Part shown: piece by piece, positions 1-7,732 of the stretch
Layout of the letters: every line of letters begins with the position of its first letter
How positions within the stretch are numbered: the first letter of the stretch is position 1
NCBI GenBank assembly: GCA_040752195.1
Contig: JBFMFC010000010.1
Coordinates: 1-64,000 of the forward strand
Origin: DSNY01 sp040752195
GTDB lineage: Bacteria > Pseudomonadota > Gammaproteobacteria > Burkholderiales > Burkholderiaceae_F
Direction: 5' to 3'
Length of the DNA stretch: 64,000 nt
The notes under the pieces: generated by a model
What the model saw: the letters and a program-made list of their open reading frames with translations, nothing else
Told to the model about the DNA's origin: nothing
The model's database searches: none
Program-made: the position numbers and the translations under genes

Positions 1-1942
1 GTTCGCGCGGACCGCGCTCACCGCGTCGGCCTTCGCGCCGCTCCTCTCGGCCGCGACGGTGGTCACGATGGCGCTCGCCGCGGCCCTCGCGCTCCTCCCG
101 AGCCTTGGGCGCCGCGGCAGCGGCGACCGGTGCAAGGGCTGGAGCGGGCTCGCCGGCGAAGAAGCGCTTGATCCGCGCCCAGAGCGAAGGCGAAGGCTCG
201 GGCGCCGCGACCGCCGGCGCGACCGGCGCGTGCGCTGGCACAGGCGGGGCAACGACCGGCGCCGGCGTCTCCGGAACGATGCCGCGCACGACGGCTTCCT
301 GCTTCGGCTTCGCGCGCTCCTCCTCGGCCTTGCGCGCATAAGGAGTCTCGGTCGGCGGCGAGATCGCTCGCTCGTAACTGGCCTTGGTCTGGTCGAGCCG
401 CTCGTCGTCGTGGCGCAGCCGCTCGATGCTGTAATGCGGTGTCTCGAGATACTTGTTCGGGATCAGCACGATCGACACGCGAAGTCGCGCTTCGAGCTTG
501 GCGATGTCGGCGCGCTTCTCGTTGAGCAGATAGGTCGCGACATCGACGGGCACCTGCGCGTGGATCGCCGCCGTGTTCTCCTTCATCGCTTCTTCCTGCA
601 AGATGCGCAGGATGTGCAGCGCGGAGCTTTCGGTGTCGCGGATCACGCCGACCCCGTTGCAGCGAGGACAAGTGATGTGGCTGCCTTCGGACAGCGCCGG
701 CCTCAACCGCTGGCGCGAAAGCTCCATCAGCCCGAAGCGGGAGATCTTGCCCATCTGCACACGCGCGCGGTCGTAGTGCAAGGCCTCCTTGAGCCGCGCC
801 TCGACTGCGCGCTGGTTCCTCGGGTCCTCCATGTCGATGAAGTCGATCACGATCAGCCCGCCCAAGTCGCGCAGGCGAAGCTGGCGCGCCACCTCGTCGG
901 CGGCCTCGAGGTTGGTCTTCAGCGCGGTTTCCTCGATATCGGCGCCCTTGGTCGCGCGCGCCGAGTTCACGTCGATCGATACGAGCGCCTCGGTGTGGTC
1001 GATGACGATCGAGCCGCCGGAAGGCAGCGGGACCGTCCGCGAGTGTGCAGTTTCGATCTGGTGCTCGATCTGGAAGCGCGAGAACAGCGGGACATCGTCC
1101 TTGTAGCGCTTGACGCGATTGACCATGTCGGGCATCACGTGCGCCATGAACTGCCGCGCCTGCTCGTAGACCTCGTCGGTGTCGATCAGGATCTCGCCGA
1201 TCTCCGGATGGAAGTAGTCGCGGATCGCGCGGATCACGAGGCTCGATTCCTCGAAGATCAGGAACGGCGCGGGGTTCAGCCGCTTGTTCTTCTGGCCGTC
1301 GGTGGTGGGCGACGTCGTCAGATTGCCGGCGGCGTCGCGGTACTGCGGCGTGGCCGCCTCCTCGATCGCGCGCCACAGCTGCAGCAGGTAGTTCAGGTCC
1401 CACTGCAGTTCCTCGACCGAGCGGCCGATCCCGGCGGTACGCGCGATCACGCTCATTCCGGGCGGAAGCTGGAGCTGTTCGATCGCCTCGCGCAGTTCCT
1501 GCCGATCCTCGCCTTCGATGCGGCGCGAGACGCCGCCGCCCCGGGGGTTGTTGGGCATCAGCACCAGATAGCGGCCCGCGAGCGAGATGAAGGTCGTCAG
1601 CGCGGCGCCCTTGGTGCCGCGCTCCTCCTTCTCGACCTGGACGATCAGTTCCTGGCCTTCGGAAATCGCCTCGTTGATCTTTGCCCGGCCGACGTCAACG
1701 CCGGGTTTGAAGTAGCTGCGCGAGATCTCCTTGAATGGCAGAAAACCGTGACGCTCCTCGCCGTAGTCGACGAAGCAGGCCTCGAGGCTCGGTTCGACGC
1801 GCGTGACAACACCCTTGTAGATGTTGGATTTGCGCTGCTCGCGACCGGCGGTCTCGATGTCGAGGTCGATGAGCTTCTGCCCGTCGACGATGGCCACGCG
1901 CAGCTCTTCGGCATGCGTCGCGTTGAAAAGCATGCGTTTCAT
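1..1942 (-). CDS. rne: Ribonuclease E (3' end cut by window edge)
   Basis: Endoribonuclease that starts mRNA turnover and processes rRNA and tRNA; in relatives its C-terminus scaffolds the degradosome at the inner membrane. The minus-strand frame starts at 1942 (MKRMLFNAT) behind a strong GGAAGGAG site (1948-1955). An S1 domain lies at about residues 38-115. The catalytic aspartates are visible as D324 (VSIDVNSAR) and D367 (LIVIDFIDM), 43 residues apart as in E. coli D303/D346. The zinc-link is CPRC at 425-428. About 21 extra residues sit before the DNase I-like part (near 195-225), compared with E. coli. After about residue 520 the protein becomes a low-complexity Pro/Ala/Glu/Arg tail and runs off the window. 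It is divergent from rluC, with a long leader. Confidence 0.97.
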   Translation of the reverse strand, partial: MKRMLFNATHAEELRVAIVDGQKLIDLDIETAGREQRKSNIYKGVVTRVEPSLEACFVDYGEERHGFLPFKEISRSYFKPGVDVGRAKINEAISEGQELIVQVEKEERGTKGAALTTFISLAGRYLVLMPNNPRGGGVSRRIEGEDRQELREAIEQLQLPPGMSVIARTAGIGRSVEELQWDLNYLLQLWRAIEEAATPQYRDAAGNLTTSPTTDGQKNKRLNPAPFLIFEESSLVIRAIRDYFHPEIGEILIDTDEVYEQARQFMAHVMPDMVNRVKRYKDDVPLFSRFQIEHQIETAHSRTVPLPSGGSIVIDHTEALVSIDVNSARATKGADIEETALKTNLEAADEVARQLRLRDLGGLIVIDFIDMEDPRNQRAVEARLKEALHYDRARVQMGKISRFGLMELSRQRLRPALSEGSHITCPRCNGVGVIRDTESSALHILRILQEEAMKENTAAIHAQVPVDVATYLLNEKRADIAKLEARLRVSIVLIPNKYLETPHYSIERLRHDDERLDQTKASYERAISPPTETPYARKAEEERAKPKQEAVVRGIVPETPAPVVAPPVPAHAPVAPAVAAPEPSPSLWARIKRFFAGEPAPALAPVAAAAAPKAREEREGRGERHRDHRRGREERREGRRGERGPRE

Positions 1943-2515
1943 CAGCACTCCTTCCGCGCCCTGGGGCGCGGCTGTGTGCCGAATCGGATCGGGCGAGCGA
2001 AAGAACCGGGCGCCGCGGCGCGACGCCGATCAGCCGTGTACGGGTGCGCGCGGCTGCGCGAATGCACCGGCGGCGCACGCAACGCCGACGGATGCACCAC
2101 GTCTCCGCAAGGGGGCGGGCGACTCGTCGGGGTGGACAGCGCGGATGGGCACGGTAGATCTCGTTCTGTTCTTTCGGCGCCGCTGACTGCGCGGCAGCGT
2201 TGCTCGACTCGATTCAGCCGGGGTGGCCGCAGCGGGCGTCCACCTCCTGGTTGCCGAACGGCGCCGCCGACATCTCCGCCTGGCCTGGCGCCGTTCCTGT
2301 TCATCGCGCACCGACCCGTCGTCCGCCGGACCGGTGACGCTCCCATCGGCGGCGATCGGGTCGGGCCGCGCGTGCGGCACGCCTCGCTACAATCGCTGCC
2401 CGCTGGAGCTCGTTCGGGCTGAGCTCGCCGGACGCCTGTCGTCCCGCGCTTCCACAAACCTGAGCAGTCACTTTAACTGCGCTGCCCAACTCCAACGCGC
2501 GCAAGTATAGGCAAG
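1943..2515. other. rne/rluC divergent intergenic region, long rne leader
   Basis: This 573-bp gap is the only gene-free stretch over 300 bases. Open frames in it are antisense or upstream extensions without family resemblance. Seen from rne it is a long transcribed leader, because the best promoter lies at the far end (2504-2532). E. coli rne also has a long leader, through which RNase E represses its own mRNA; a similar role here is inference. A plus-strand TACAAT at 2388-2393 followed by CG could be the -10 of rluC, but I see no good -35. Confidence 0.55.
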
Positions 2516-2532
2516 ATGGAAGTCGGCAGCAA
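2504..2532 (-). promoter_or_regulatory. Candidate sigma-70 promoter of rne
   Basis: Read on the minus strand: -35 TTGCTG (2527-2532), a 17-bp spacer, and -10 TATACT (2504-2509, five of six consensus bases). Transcription would start near 2497, giving a leader of about 555 nt before rne. The -35 lies inside the annotated 5' end of rluC, so the two genes' control regions overlap. Confidence 0.5.
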
Positions 2533-3538
2533 AAGGCGCTCGCCGCCGCGAGCGACGAAATTGCGGGGTGGTCGTCCGGTCGCTGCGACGATCGCCCCGG
2601 ACCGCGTGACCTATGTGACGGTCGGCGAAGATGCCGCCGGGCAACGGCTGGACAACTTCCTGCTGCGGCTCGCCAAAGGCGTTCCGAAGAGCCACGTTTA
2701 CCGGGTCGTCCGCAGCGGCGAGGTGCGCGTCAATCGGGCGCGTGCCGCGGTGGACCAGCGTCTGGCGGCGGGCGACGAGGTCCGCATCCCGCCGATGCGG
2801 CTGGGGATAGCCGCTCGACCCGCGCCGCCGCCCGCACAGATGCCGCCGATCCTGTATGAGGACGAACACCTGATCGTCGTCGACAAGCCGGCGGGCCTGG
2901 CCGCGCACGGCGGCAGCGGCGTGTCGCACGGACTGATCGAGCGCGTACGCGCGGCGCGACCGCACCAGGCGTTCCTGGAGCTCGCGCACCGGCTCGACCG
3001 CGAAACCTCGGGAATCCTGCTGCTCGCCAAGTCGCGCAAGGCGCTGCTCGGCCTGCATCGGCAGTTCCGCGCAGGCGAAGCCGACAAGCGTTATCTGGCG
3101 CTGGTACGAGGCGACTGGGTCAACGGACGCCAGCACGTGAAGCTCGCGCTGACGAAGTTCGTCACGCGCGCCGGCGAGCGGCGCGTCGCCGTCGACGAGG
3201 AGGGCCAGCCGTCGCACACAATCCTGAACCTGCGTGCGCGCTACGGCGCGTCTTCGCTGCTCGAAGCGGAACTGCGAACCGGCCGCACGCATCAGATCCG
3301 CGTGCATCTGGCGCATCTCGGTTTCCCCATCGTCGGCGACGACAAGTACGGCGACTTCGAACTGAACCGGCGGATCGCGCGCGGCGAGTTCGGAGTGCCG
3401 CTCGCCCGCATGTTCCTGCACGCGGTGTCGATGCGCCTGCACCATCCCGTGACCGGCGAGTTGCTCGAGCTGGAAGCGGCGCTGCCGCGCGAGTGCGTGG
3501 AGTTCCTGCGGAGCCTGCAAGATGCGGCCACCGTTTGA
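2516..3538 (+). CDS. rluC: Ribosomal large subunit pseudouridine synthase C
   Basis: Isomerises specific uridines of 23S rRNA to pseudouridine (positions 955, 2504 and 2580 in E. coli). An S4 RNA-binding domain occupies about residues 43-95 (AGQRLDNFLL, GVPKSHVYR). The RluA-type catalytic domain follows, with HRLDRETSG and catalytic Asp161. Length of 340 aa is slightly above the usual, because the first 30 residues are a basic extension. The annotated ATG has no clear Shine-Dalgarno site, and the GTG at 2606 (residue 31) would give the usual family length. It overlaps the downstream HAD gene by 17 nt, so the two are probably co-transcribed. Confidence 0.93.
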   Translation: MEVGSKRRSPPRATKLRGGRPVAATIAPDRVTYVTVGEDAAGQRLDNFLLRLAKGVPKSHVYRVVRSGEVRVNRARAAVDQRLAAGDEVRIPPMRLGIAARPAPPPAQMPPILYEDEHLIVVDKPAGLAAHGGSGVSHGLIERVRAARPHQAFLELAHRLDRETSGILLLAKSRKALLGLHRQFRAGEADKRYLALVRGDWVNGRQHVKLALTKFVTRAGERRVAVDEEGQPSHTILNLRARYGASSLLEAELRTGRTHQIRVHLAHLGFPIVGDDKYGDFELNRRIARGEFGVPLARMFLHAVSMRLHHPVTGELLELEAALPRECVEFLRSLQDAATV

Positions 3539-4175
3539 CCTGATCGTCTTCGACTGGGACGGCACCCTGGTCGATTCCACTGCGACGATCGCGCGCTGCA
3601 TCCAGTACGCGGCGGCGGACCTGGGGCTGCGCATCCCCGACTTCGAGCAGGCGAGTCACGTGATCGGGCTCGGCCTGCACGACGCGTTGACGCGCGCGGT
3701 GCCGGACCTGCCGCCGGAGCGTGTGCTCGAGTTCTCGTCGCGCTATCGCGTGCACTACCTCGCGCGGGAGAACGAACTCGAACTGTTCGCCGGCGCGCGC
3801 GAGCTGATCGAGGCGCTGCGCGGGCTCGACCTGCGGCTGGCGATCGCGACCGGCAAGAGCCGCGCCGGGCTGGCGCGCGCGCTCGCTGCGGTCGGCTTGA
3901 GCGGTGCGTTCGACGCGACACGCTGCGCCGACCAGACGCATCCGAAGCCGCACCCGGCGATGCTGCTCGAGCTGACCGAAGAGCTCGCGGTCGACGTCGA
4001 GCGCACACTGATGATCGGCGATACGACGCACGACCTGCAGATGGCGCGCGCGGCGCGCACGCACGGGGCGGCAGTCACGTACGGGGCGCACCCGCGCGCG
4101 CAGCTGGCTGCGTGCGAGCCGCTCGCGCTCGTCGGTTCGGTCGAGGAACTTCGCAGATGGCTGATTCCCGCATGA
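3522..4175 (+). CDS. HAD-superfamily phosphatase, phosphoglycolate phosphatase-like
   Basis: Cytoplasmic haloacid-dehalogenase-type phosphohydrolase. Motif I is DWDGTLVDS with nucleophile Asp11 and acid/base Asp13; motif II is Thr109 in IATGKS; motif III is Lys141 in HPKPHP; motif IV is IGDTTHD (Asp166, Asp170). The helical cap of the Gph/PGP type lies between motifs I and II. At 217 aa it matches the family. In beta- and gammaproteobacteria a Gph-like HAD commonly follows rluC, but the substrate cannot be told from sequence. It overlaps rluC at its start and the Rieske gene at its stop. Confidence 0.85.
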   Translation: MRPPFDLIVFDWDGTLVDSTATIARCIQYAAADLGLRIPDFEQASHVIGLGLHDALTRAVPDLPPERVLEFSSRYRVHYLARENELELFAGARELIEALRGLDLRLAIATGKSRAGLARALAAVGLSGAFDATRCADQTHPKPHPAMLLELTEELAVDVERTLMIGDTTHDLQMARAARTHGAAVTYGAHPRAQLAACEPLALVGSVEELRRWLIPA

Positions 4176-4552
4176 TCGACATCTGCGGCTCGGACGCGCT
4201 CACCGACGGCGGTGACGGCGTGCGCTTCGCCGTTCGCGTCGGCGGAATCGACGCGACCGGGTTTGCGGTGCGCTATCGCGGGCGCGTGTTCGCGTACCTG
4301 AACCGCTGCGCGCATGTGGCGATGGAACTCGACTGGGTGCCGGGCCGCTTCTTCGATTCCGCCGGCGAACTGCTCGTCTGTGCGACGCACGGCGCGCTTT
4401 ACGATGCCGCGAGCGGCCGCTGCGTCGGCGGGCCGTGCGGCGGCCGCGGCGCACTTCGCGCACTGCAGGTCACGGAGCGCGACGGCCGCGTCTATTGGAC
4501 ACCCGATGCCGGCGTTTCCGCCGGCGACGCTACGAACGGAGAACCGCGATGA
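4157..4552 (+). CDS. Small Rieske [2Fe-2S] ferredoxin-like protein
   Basis: Single-domain Rieske protein of 131 aa. The two cluster-ligand motifs are present: C-A-H at residues 51-53 and C-A-T-H at 75-78, the usual CxH and CxxH pair. No oxygenase catalytic domain or membrane anchor is visible, so it is a soluble electron-transfer or redox protein. The ATG at 4157 is chosen because GAGGA at 4143-4147 is well placed; an ATG at 4172 forming ATGA with the HAD stop is the alternative. Its own stop forms ATGA with sppA. The electron-transfer partner is unknown. Confidence 0.85.
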   Translation: MADSRMIDICGSDALTDGGDGVRFAVRVGGIDATGFAVRYRGRVFAYLNRCAHVAMELDWVPGRFFDSAGELLVCATHGALYDAASGRCVGGPCGGRGALRALQVTERDGRVYWTPDAGVSAGDATNGEPR

Positions 4553-5532
4553 ACGAAGAAGTGCCGATGTCCGCCGGCGCAACGCCCGATCGCCGGGCCG
4601 ATGCCGGCTGGGAGCGCGAGACGTTGCAGAAGCTGCTCACCGAATCGCTGCGCGAGCAGCGGGCGCGCCGCCGTTGGGGCATCTTTTTCAAGGCGCTCGG
4701 CTTCGTCTACCTGGCGGTGATCCTGTGGTGGCTGGTCGACCTGGGTGGCGTGGGCGACGCGAAGGTGCGCGGCCCGCACACCGCAGTGATCGCGATCGAG
4801 GGCGAGATCGGTCCGAATGCGCGCGCGAGCGCGGACAACACGATCGAGGCCCTGCGGTCGGCCTTCAAGGACAAAGGCACGCGCGGCATCGTGCTGCGCA
4901 TCAACAGCCCGGGCGGCAGCCCCGTCCAGGCCGGGCTGATCTACGACGAGATCCGACGTTTGCGCGCCGAACACAAGGATGTCGCCGTGTACGCGGTCAT
5001 CGAGGAGCTGGGCGCGTCGGCCGCGTACTACGTGGCCGCCGCGGCGGACAGGGTGTACGTCAACCGCGCTTCGCTGGTCGGGTCGATCGGTGTGCTGATC
5101 GACAGTTTCGGATTCACCGGGGCGATGGAGAAGCTCGGCATCGAACGCCGCCTGTTGACGGCGGGCGCCAACAAGGGGCTGCTCGATCCGTTCTCGCCGA
5201 TGAACGAGGCGCAGCGCGCGCACGCACAGGCGATGCTCGACGACATCCACCAGCAGTTCATCGCTGCGGTCAAGGGCGGCCGCGGAGACCGTCTGAAGCG
5301 CTCGAGCGAGCTGTTTTCCGGACTGATCTGGACCGGTTCGCAGGGCGTCAAGCTCGGTCTGGCGGACGATTTCGGGTCGGTGCACTCGGTCGCGCGCGAG
5401 GTGATCAACGCGCCCGAGCTGGTCGACTACACGCGGCGCGAGAACATCCTCGATCGCGTCGCGCGGCGGGTCGGCGCCGGATTGGGCGCAGCCCTGCGCG
5501 CGAGCCTAACGGACGCCGCGACCTGGCGTTGA
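4549..5532 (+). CDS. sppA: Signal peptide peptidase SppA, short (36 kDa) type, S49 family
   Basis: Membrane-bound serine protease that degrades leftover signal peptides. A basic stretch is followed by one membrane segment at about residues 47-65, then the S49 domain facing the periplasm. The Ser/Lys dyad is visible: Ser157 in GASAAYY and Lys209 in AGANKGLLDPF. Their spacing of 52 residues equals that of B. subtilis SppA (Ser147/Lys199). The 327-aa length is the single-domain form rather than the duplicated E. coli form. Translation is coupled to the Rieske gene through ATGA. Its 3' end overlaps the convergent methylase gene by 27 nt. Confidence 0.92.
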   Translation: MNEEVPMSAGATPDRRADAGWERETLQKLLTESLREQRARRRWGIFFKALGFVYLAVILWWLVDLGGVGDAKVRGPHTAVIAIEGEIGPNARASADNTIEALRSAFKDKGTRGIVLRINSPGGSPVQAGLIYDEIRRLRAEHKDVAVYAVIEELGASAAYYVAAAADRVYVNRASLVGSIGVLIDSFGFTGAMEKLGIERRLLTAGANKGLLDPFSPMNEAQRAHAQAMLDDIHQQFIAAVKGGRGDRLKRSSELFSGLIWTGSQGVKLGLADDFGSVHSVAREVINAPELVDYTRRENILDRVARRVGAGLGAALRASLTDAATWR

Positions 5533-6258
5533 GCGCACTCGACCGAGCAGCGCGAACACCGCCGGGTGGCGCGTGAGCGTCGGGCGGTGCGCCGCAGGCA
5601 GCGCACGCCACTGCGCGATCGTGCGCGTTGCGATCCGCTCGTCGGGTGCGGTGAGATCGACCGCGACCGTCAGACGCGTTTCGGGCGCGCAGGCCGACAG
5701 CGCGGCCGCGAACAGCCGCTCGTTGCGGTACGGCGTCTCGATGAACAGCTGCGTTTCGCCGGCGCGCGACGCGTCGTCAAGCTCGCGCAGCCGCCGGGCG
5801 AGCGCCGCCGTTTCCCGCGGCAGGTAGCCGACGAAGCGGAACGACTGCCCGTTCAGTCCGCTCGCCATCAGCGCAAGCAGCAGCGCCGACGGTCCCACCA
5901 GCGGCACCACCGGCAGTTGCAGTGCGTGCGCGTGGGCCACCAGCTCGGCACCCGGATCGGCGACACCCGGACAGCCGGCCTCGGACACGACGGCTGCATC
6001 GATCCCGTCGACGACAGGGCGGAGCCAGTCGTCACAGCGCGCCGGATCGGGCGCGTGGCCGATCTCGACGATCCTGAGCCCGGCGACCGGGCGCGGATGC
6101 CCGACGGCCTTCAGGAAGGCGCGCGCGGTCTTTGCGTCTTCGGCGAGAAAGTAGTCGACGCGGCGGGCGACCGCGAGTGTGCGTGCCGGCAGAACGTCCG
6201 CGGCCGGAACCTCGGCGATCGGCGTGGGCAGCAGATAGAGCGTGCCCGGTCGGCTCAT
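5506..6258 (-). CDS. RsmI-like SAM-dependent methyltransferase (tetrapyrrole methylase fold)
   Basis: Protein of 250 aa related to the 16S rRNA 2'-O-methyltransferase RsmI. N-terminal LYLLPTPIAE, then SEAGCPGVADPGAEL near residue 90 and FIETPYRNERL near 175, all typical of this branch of the corrin/porphyrin methylase fold. It is shorter than RsmI (about 285 aa) and lacks its C-terminal helical part. It is therefore probably the paralogue found next to maf in betaproteobacteria rather than RsmI itself; its target is unknown. The start forms ATGA with the maf stop. The last 27 nt overlap the end of convergent sppA. Confidence 0.78.
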   Translation of the reverse strand: MSRPGTLYLLPTPIAEVPAADVLPARTLAVARRVDYFLAEDAKTARAFLKAVGHPRPVAGLRIVEIGHAPDPARCDDWLRPVVDGIDAAVVSEAGCPGVADPGAELVAHAHALQLPVVPLVGPSALLLALMASGLNGQSFRFVGYLPRETAALARRLRELDDASRAGETQLFIETPYRNERLFAAALSACAPETRLTVAVDLTAPDERIATRTIAQWRALPAAHRPTLTRHPAVFALLGRVRSTPGRGVR

Positions 6259-6839
6259 CGGGCGAGGACCTGCACGCCGAAGTCCTCCAGCATCGACGTC
6301 AGTCGGATCAGCGGCAGTCCGATCAGCGCGGTCGGATCGGCGGACTCGACCGCTTCGACCAGCGCGATGCCGAGCCCCTCGATCTTGGCGGCGCCGGCGC
6401 AGTCGTACGGCCGCTCGGCGCGCAGGTAGGCGTCGAGCGCGGCGCGCGGGAGCCGGCGAAAGCGCACCGAAGTGGGCACGCAGTCGACGAGTGCGCGGCC
6501 GCGCGCCGCGTCGACCACCGCGAGCGCGGTGTGGAACACGATCGTGCGCCCCTGCATGCGCTCGAGCTGATCGAGCGCCGCTTCGTGCGACCCCGGTTTG
6601 CTCAGCGCCGCGCCCTCGACATCGGCGACCTGGTCGGAGCCGATCACCAGCGCGTCGGTGATTCGCGCGGCGACTTCGTCGGCCTTCGCGCGGGCGAGCC
6701 GCAGCGCGGTGGCACGCGGCGACTCCGCAGCCAGCGCCGCTTCGTCGACGCGCGGCGCGAGCACTTCGAACGGAAGCCGCAGCCGCTGCAGCAGCTCGCG
6801 GCGATACGGCGATGTCGATGCGAGTACGATTCGGGGCAT
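6255..6839 (-). CDS. yceF: Maf-family nucleotide pyrophosphatase, YceF type
   Basis: Hydrolyses non-canonical nucleotides to monophosphates; the E. coli YceF branch prefers 7-methyl-GTP. The signature ASTSPYRRELLQ is at residues 6-17, the catalytic-acid motif GSDQV lies near 70, and SKPG, CAGAAKIEG and ALIGLPLI follow. At 194 aa it is normal length. The YceF branch is chosen over the dTTPase branch because of GSDQV and the yceF|yceD-rpmF-plsX setting, which E. coli shares. The start codon at 6839 overlaps a CATG palindrome, so the two strands' genes begin almost back to back. Confidence 0.88.
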   Translation of the reverse strand: MPRIVLASTSPYRRELLQRLRLPFEVLAPRVDEAALAAESPRATALRLARAKADEVAARITDALVIGSDQVADVEGAALSKPGSHEAALDQLERMQGRTIVFHTALAVVDAARGRALVDCVPTSVRFRRLPRAALDAYLRAERPYDCAGAAKIEGLGIALVEAVESADPTALIGLPLIRLTSMLEDFGVQVLAR

Positions 6840-6891
6840 GTCTTCTGCGATCCGGCGCGCGAGTTTAGCCGCGCGCCCTGGCTTGCCGGTC

Positions 6892-7407
6892 ATGGCCGAC
6901 GATCCCAAGCTGCAGCACACGGTCGATGTCTTCGAGCTTGCACGCACCGGGGGCGACATTGCGGGCGAGCTGCCGATCCGCGACGCCGACCGGCTCGCGC
7001 CGATGCTCGCCCACGCCGAGGGCGTGTTGCGCTACCGCGCGTGGTTCGACACCGACGATCGCGGCCGACCGTCGGCGCGATTTCGTTGGTCCGCCACGCT
7101 GGCCGCGAGATGCGACCGCTGTGGCGCGCCGGTCGAGCTGGATGTCGGCGCCGACGCGCGCTTCTACTTCGTTCGCACCGAAGAGGAGTTGAACGCGCTG
7201 CCGATCGAGCCCGACGAAGCCGAGGAGCCGCTGGTCGGCAGTCGCAGCTTCGACCTCGACGCGCTGGTCGAAGACGAGGCGATTCTCAGCCTGCCGCTCG
7301 CGCCGCGCCATTCGCGCTGCGGCGACGACGCGGACCCCGCCGGCAGCGCCGATCAGGGGCGGCCCGCGTTCGCCGCGCTCGCGCGGCTAAGGTCAGGAAA
7401 GCGTTGA
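6892..7407 (+). CDS. yceD: YceD family (DUF177) protein, 23S rRNA accumulation factor
   Basis: Conserved protein almost always encoded just before rpmF; in E. coli and plants the family is needed for normal 23S rRNA levels. The 171-aa product has RCDRCGAPVELD near residue 70 (a CxxC pair), the acidic central segment of the family, and a second basic C-terminal motif. Start choice is uncertain: the ATG at 6892 (MADDPK) fits family length, while an in-frame ATG at 6838 would add 18 residues and overlap the maf start. Neither has a strong ribosome site. It stops 64 nt before rpmF. Confidence 0.82.
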   Translation: MADDPKLQHTVDVFELARTGGDIAGELPIRDADRLAPMLAHAEGVLRYRAWFDTDDRGRPSARFRWSATLAARCDRCGAPVELDVGADARFYFVRTEEELNALPIEPDEAEEPLVGSRSFDLDALVEDEAILSLPLAPRHSRCGDDADPAGSADQGRPAFAALARLRSGKR

Positions 7408-7413
7408 GGAATT

Positions 7414-7443
7414 TTGGCCCGCGCCGAGGCGGTGGGGTAGAAT
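7414..7443 (+). promoter_or_regulatory. Candidate sigma-70 promoter of rpmF-plsX-fab operon
   Basis: -35 TTGGCC (7414-7419), an 18-bp spacer, -10 TAGAAT (7438-7443), then a GC-only discriminator (CCGCGG). It lies in the yceD-rpmF gap, 29 bp before the L32 start. The same TAGAAT-CGCG arrangement recurs before acpP and lepA. Confidence 0.55.
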
Positions 7444-7471
7444 CCGCGGCTTCAATTTTTCGGGGAACGCC

Positions 7472-7654
7472 ATGGCAGTCCAACAGAACAAGAAATCGGT
7501 GTCCAAGCGCGGCATGCATCGCGCGCACGATTTCCTGACCAACCCGCCGATCGCCATCGAGCCGACCACCGGCGAGGTGCACCGCCGCCATCACGTCAGC
7601 CCCAACGGCTTCTATCGCGGCAAGAAGGTCGTCCAGACCAAGAACGATCAGTAA
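7472..7654 (+). CDS. rpmF: 50S ribosomal protein L32
   Basis: Small basic ribosomal protein of 60 aa. The N-terminal MAVQQNKKSVSKRGMHRAHD is the recognisable bL32 start, and the C-terminal HHVSPNGFYRGKKVV is also typical. It lacks the zinc-binding cysteines found in some L32 proteins, so it is the C-minus type. It has its own candidate promoter at 7414-7443. The pairing with plsX and the fab genes links ribosome and membrane synthesis, as in E. coli. Confidence 0.97.
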   Translation: MAVQQNKKSVSKRGMHRAHDFLTNPPIAIEPTTGEVHRRHHVSPNGFYRGKKVVQTKNDQ

Positions 7655-7732
7655 TCCGACACTCCCGGCATAGGCCCGCGGACCCATGGGCACCGGGACG
7701 ACGCGCGCGACGTCTGCGGCGGCGCTGATCCG

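Noticed and set aside
59..2422. Plus-strand open frame of 787 codons
   Set aside because: It is antisense to rne, with an Arg/Asp/Leu-heavy composition typical of the shadow of a high-GC gene, and has no domain or ribosome site.
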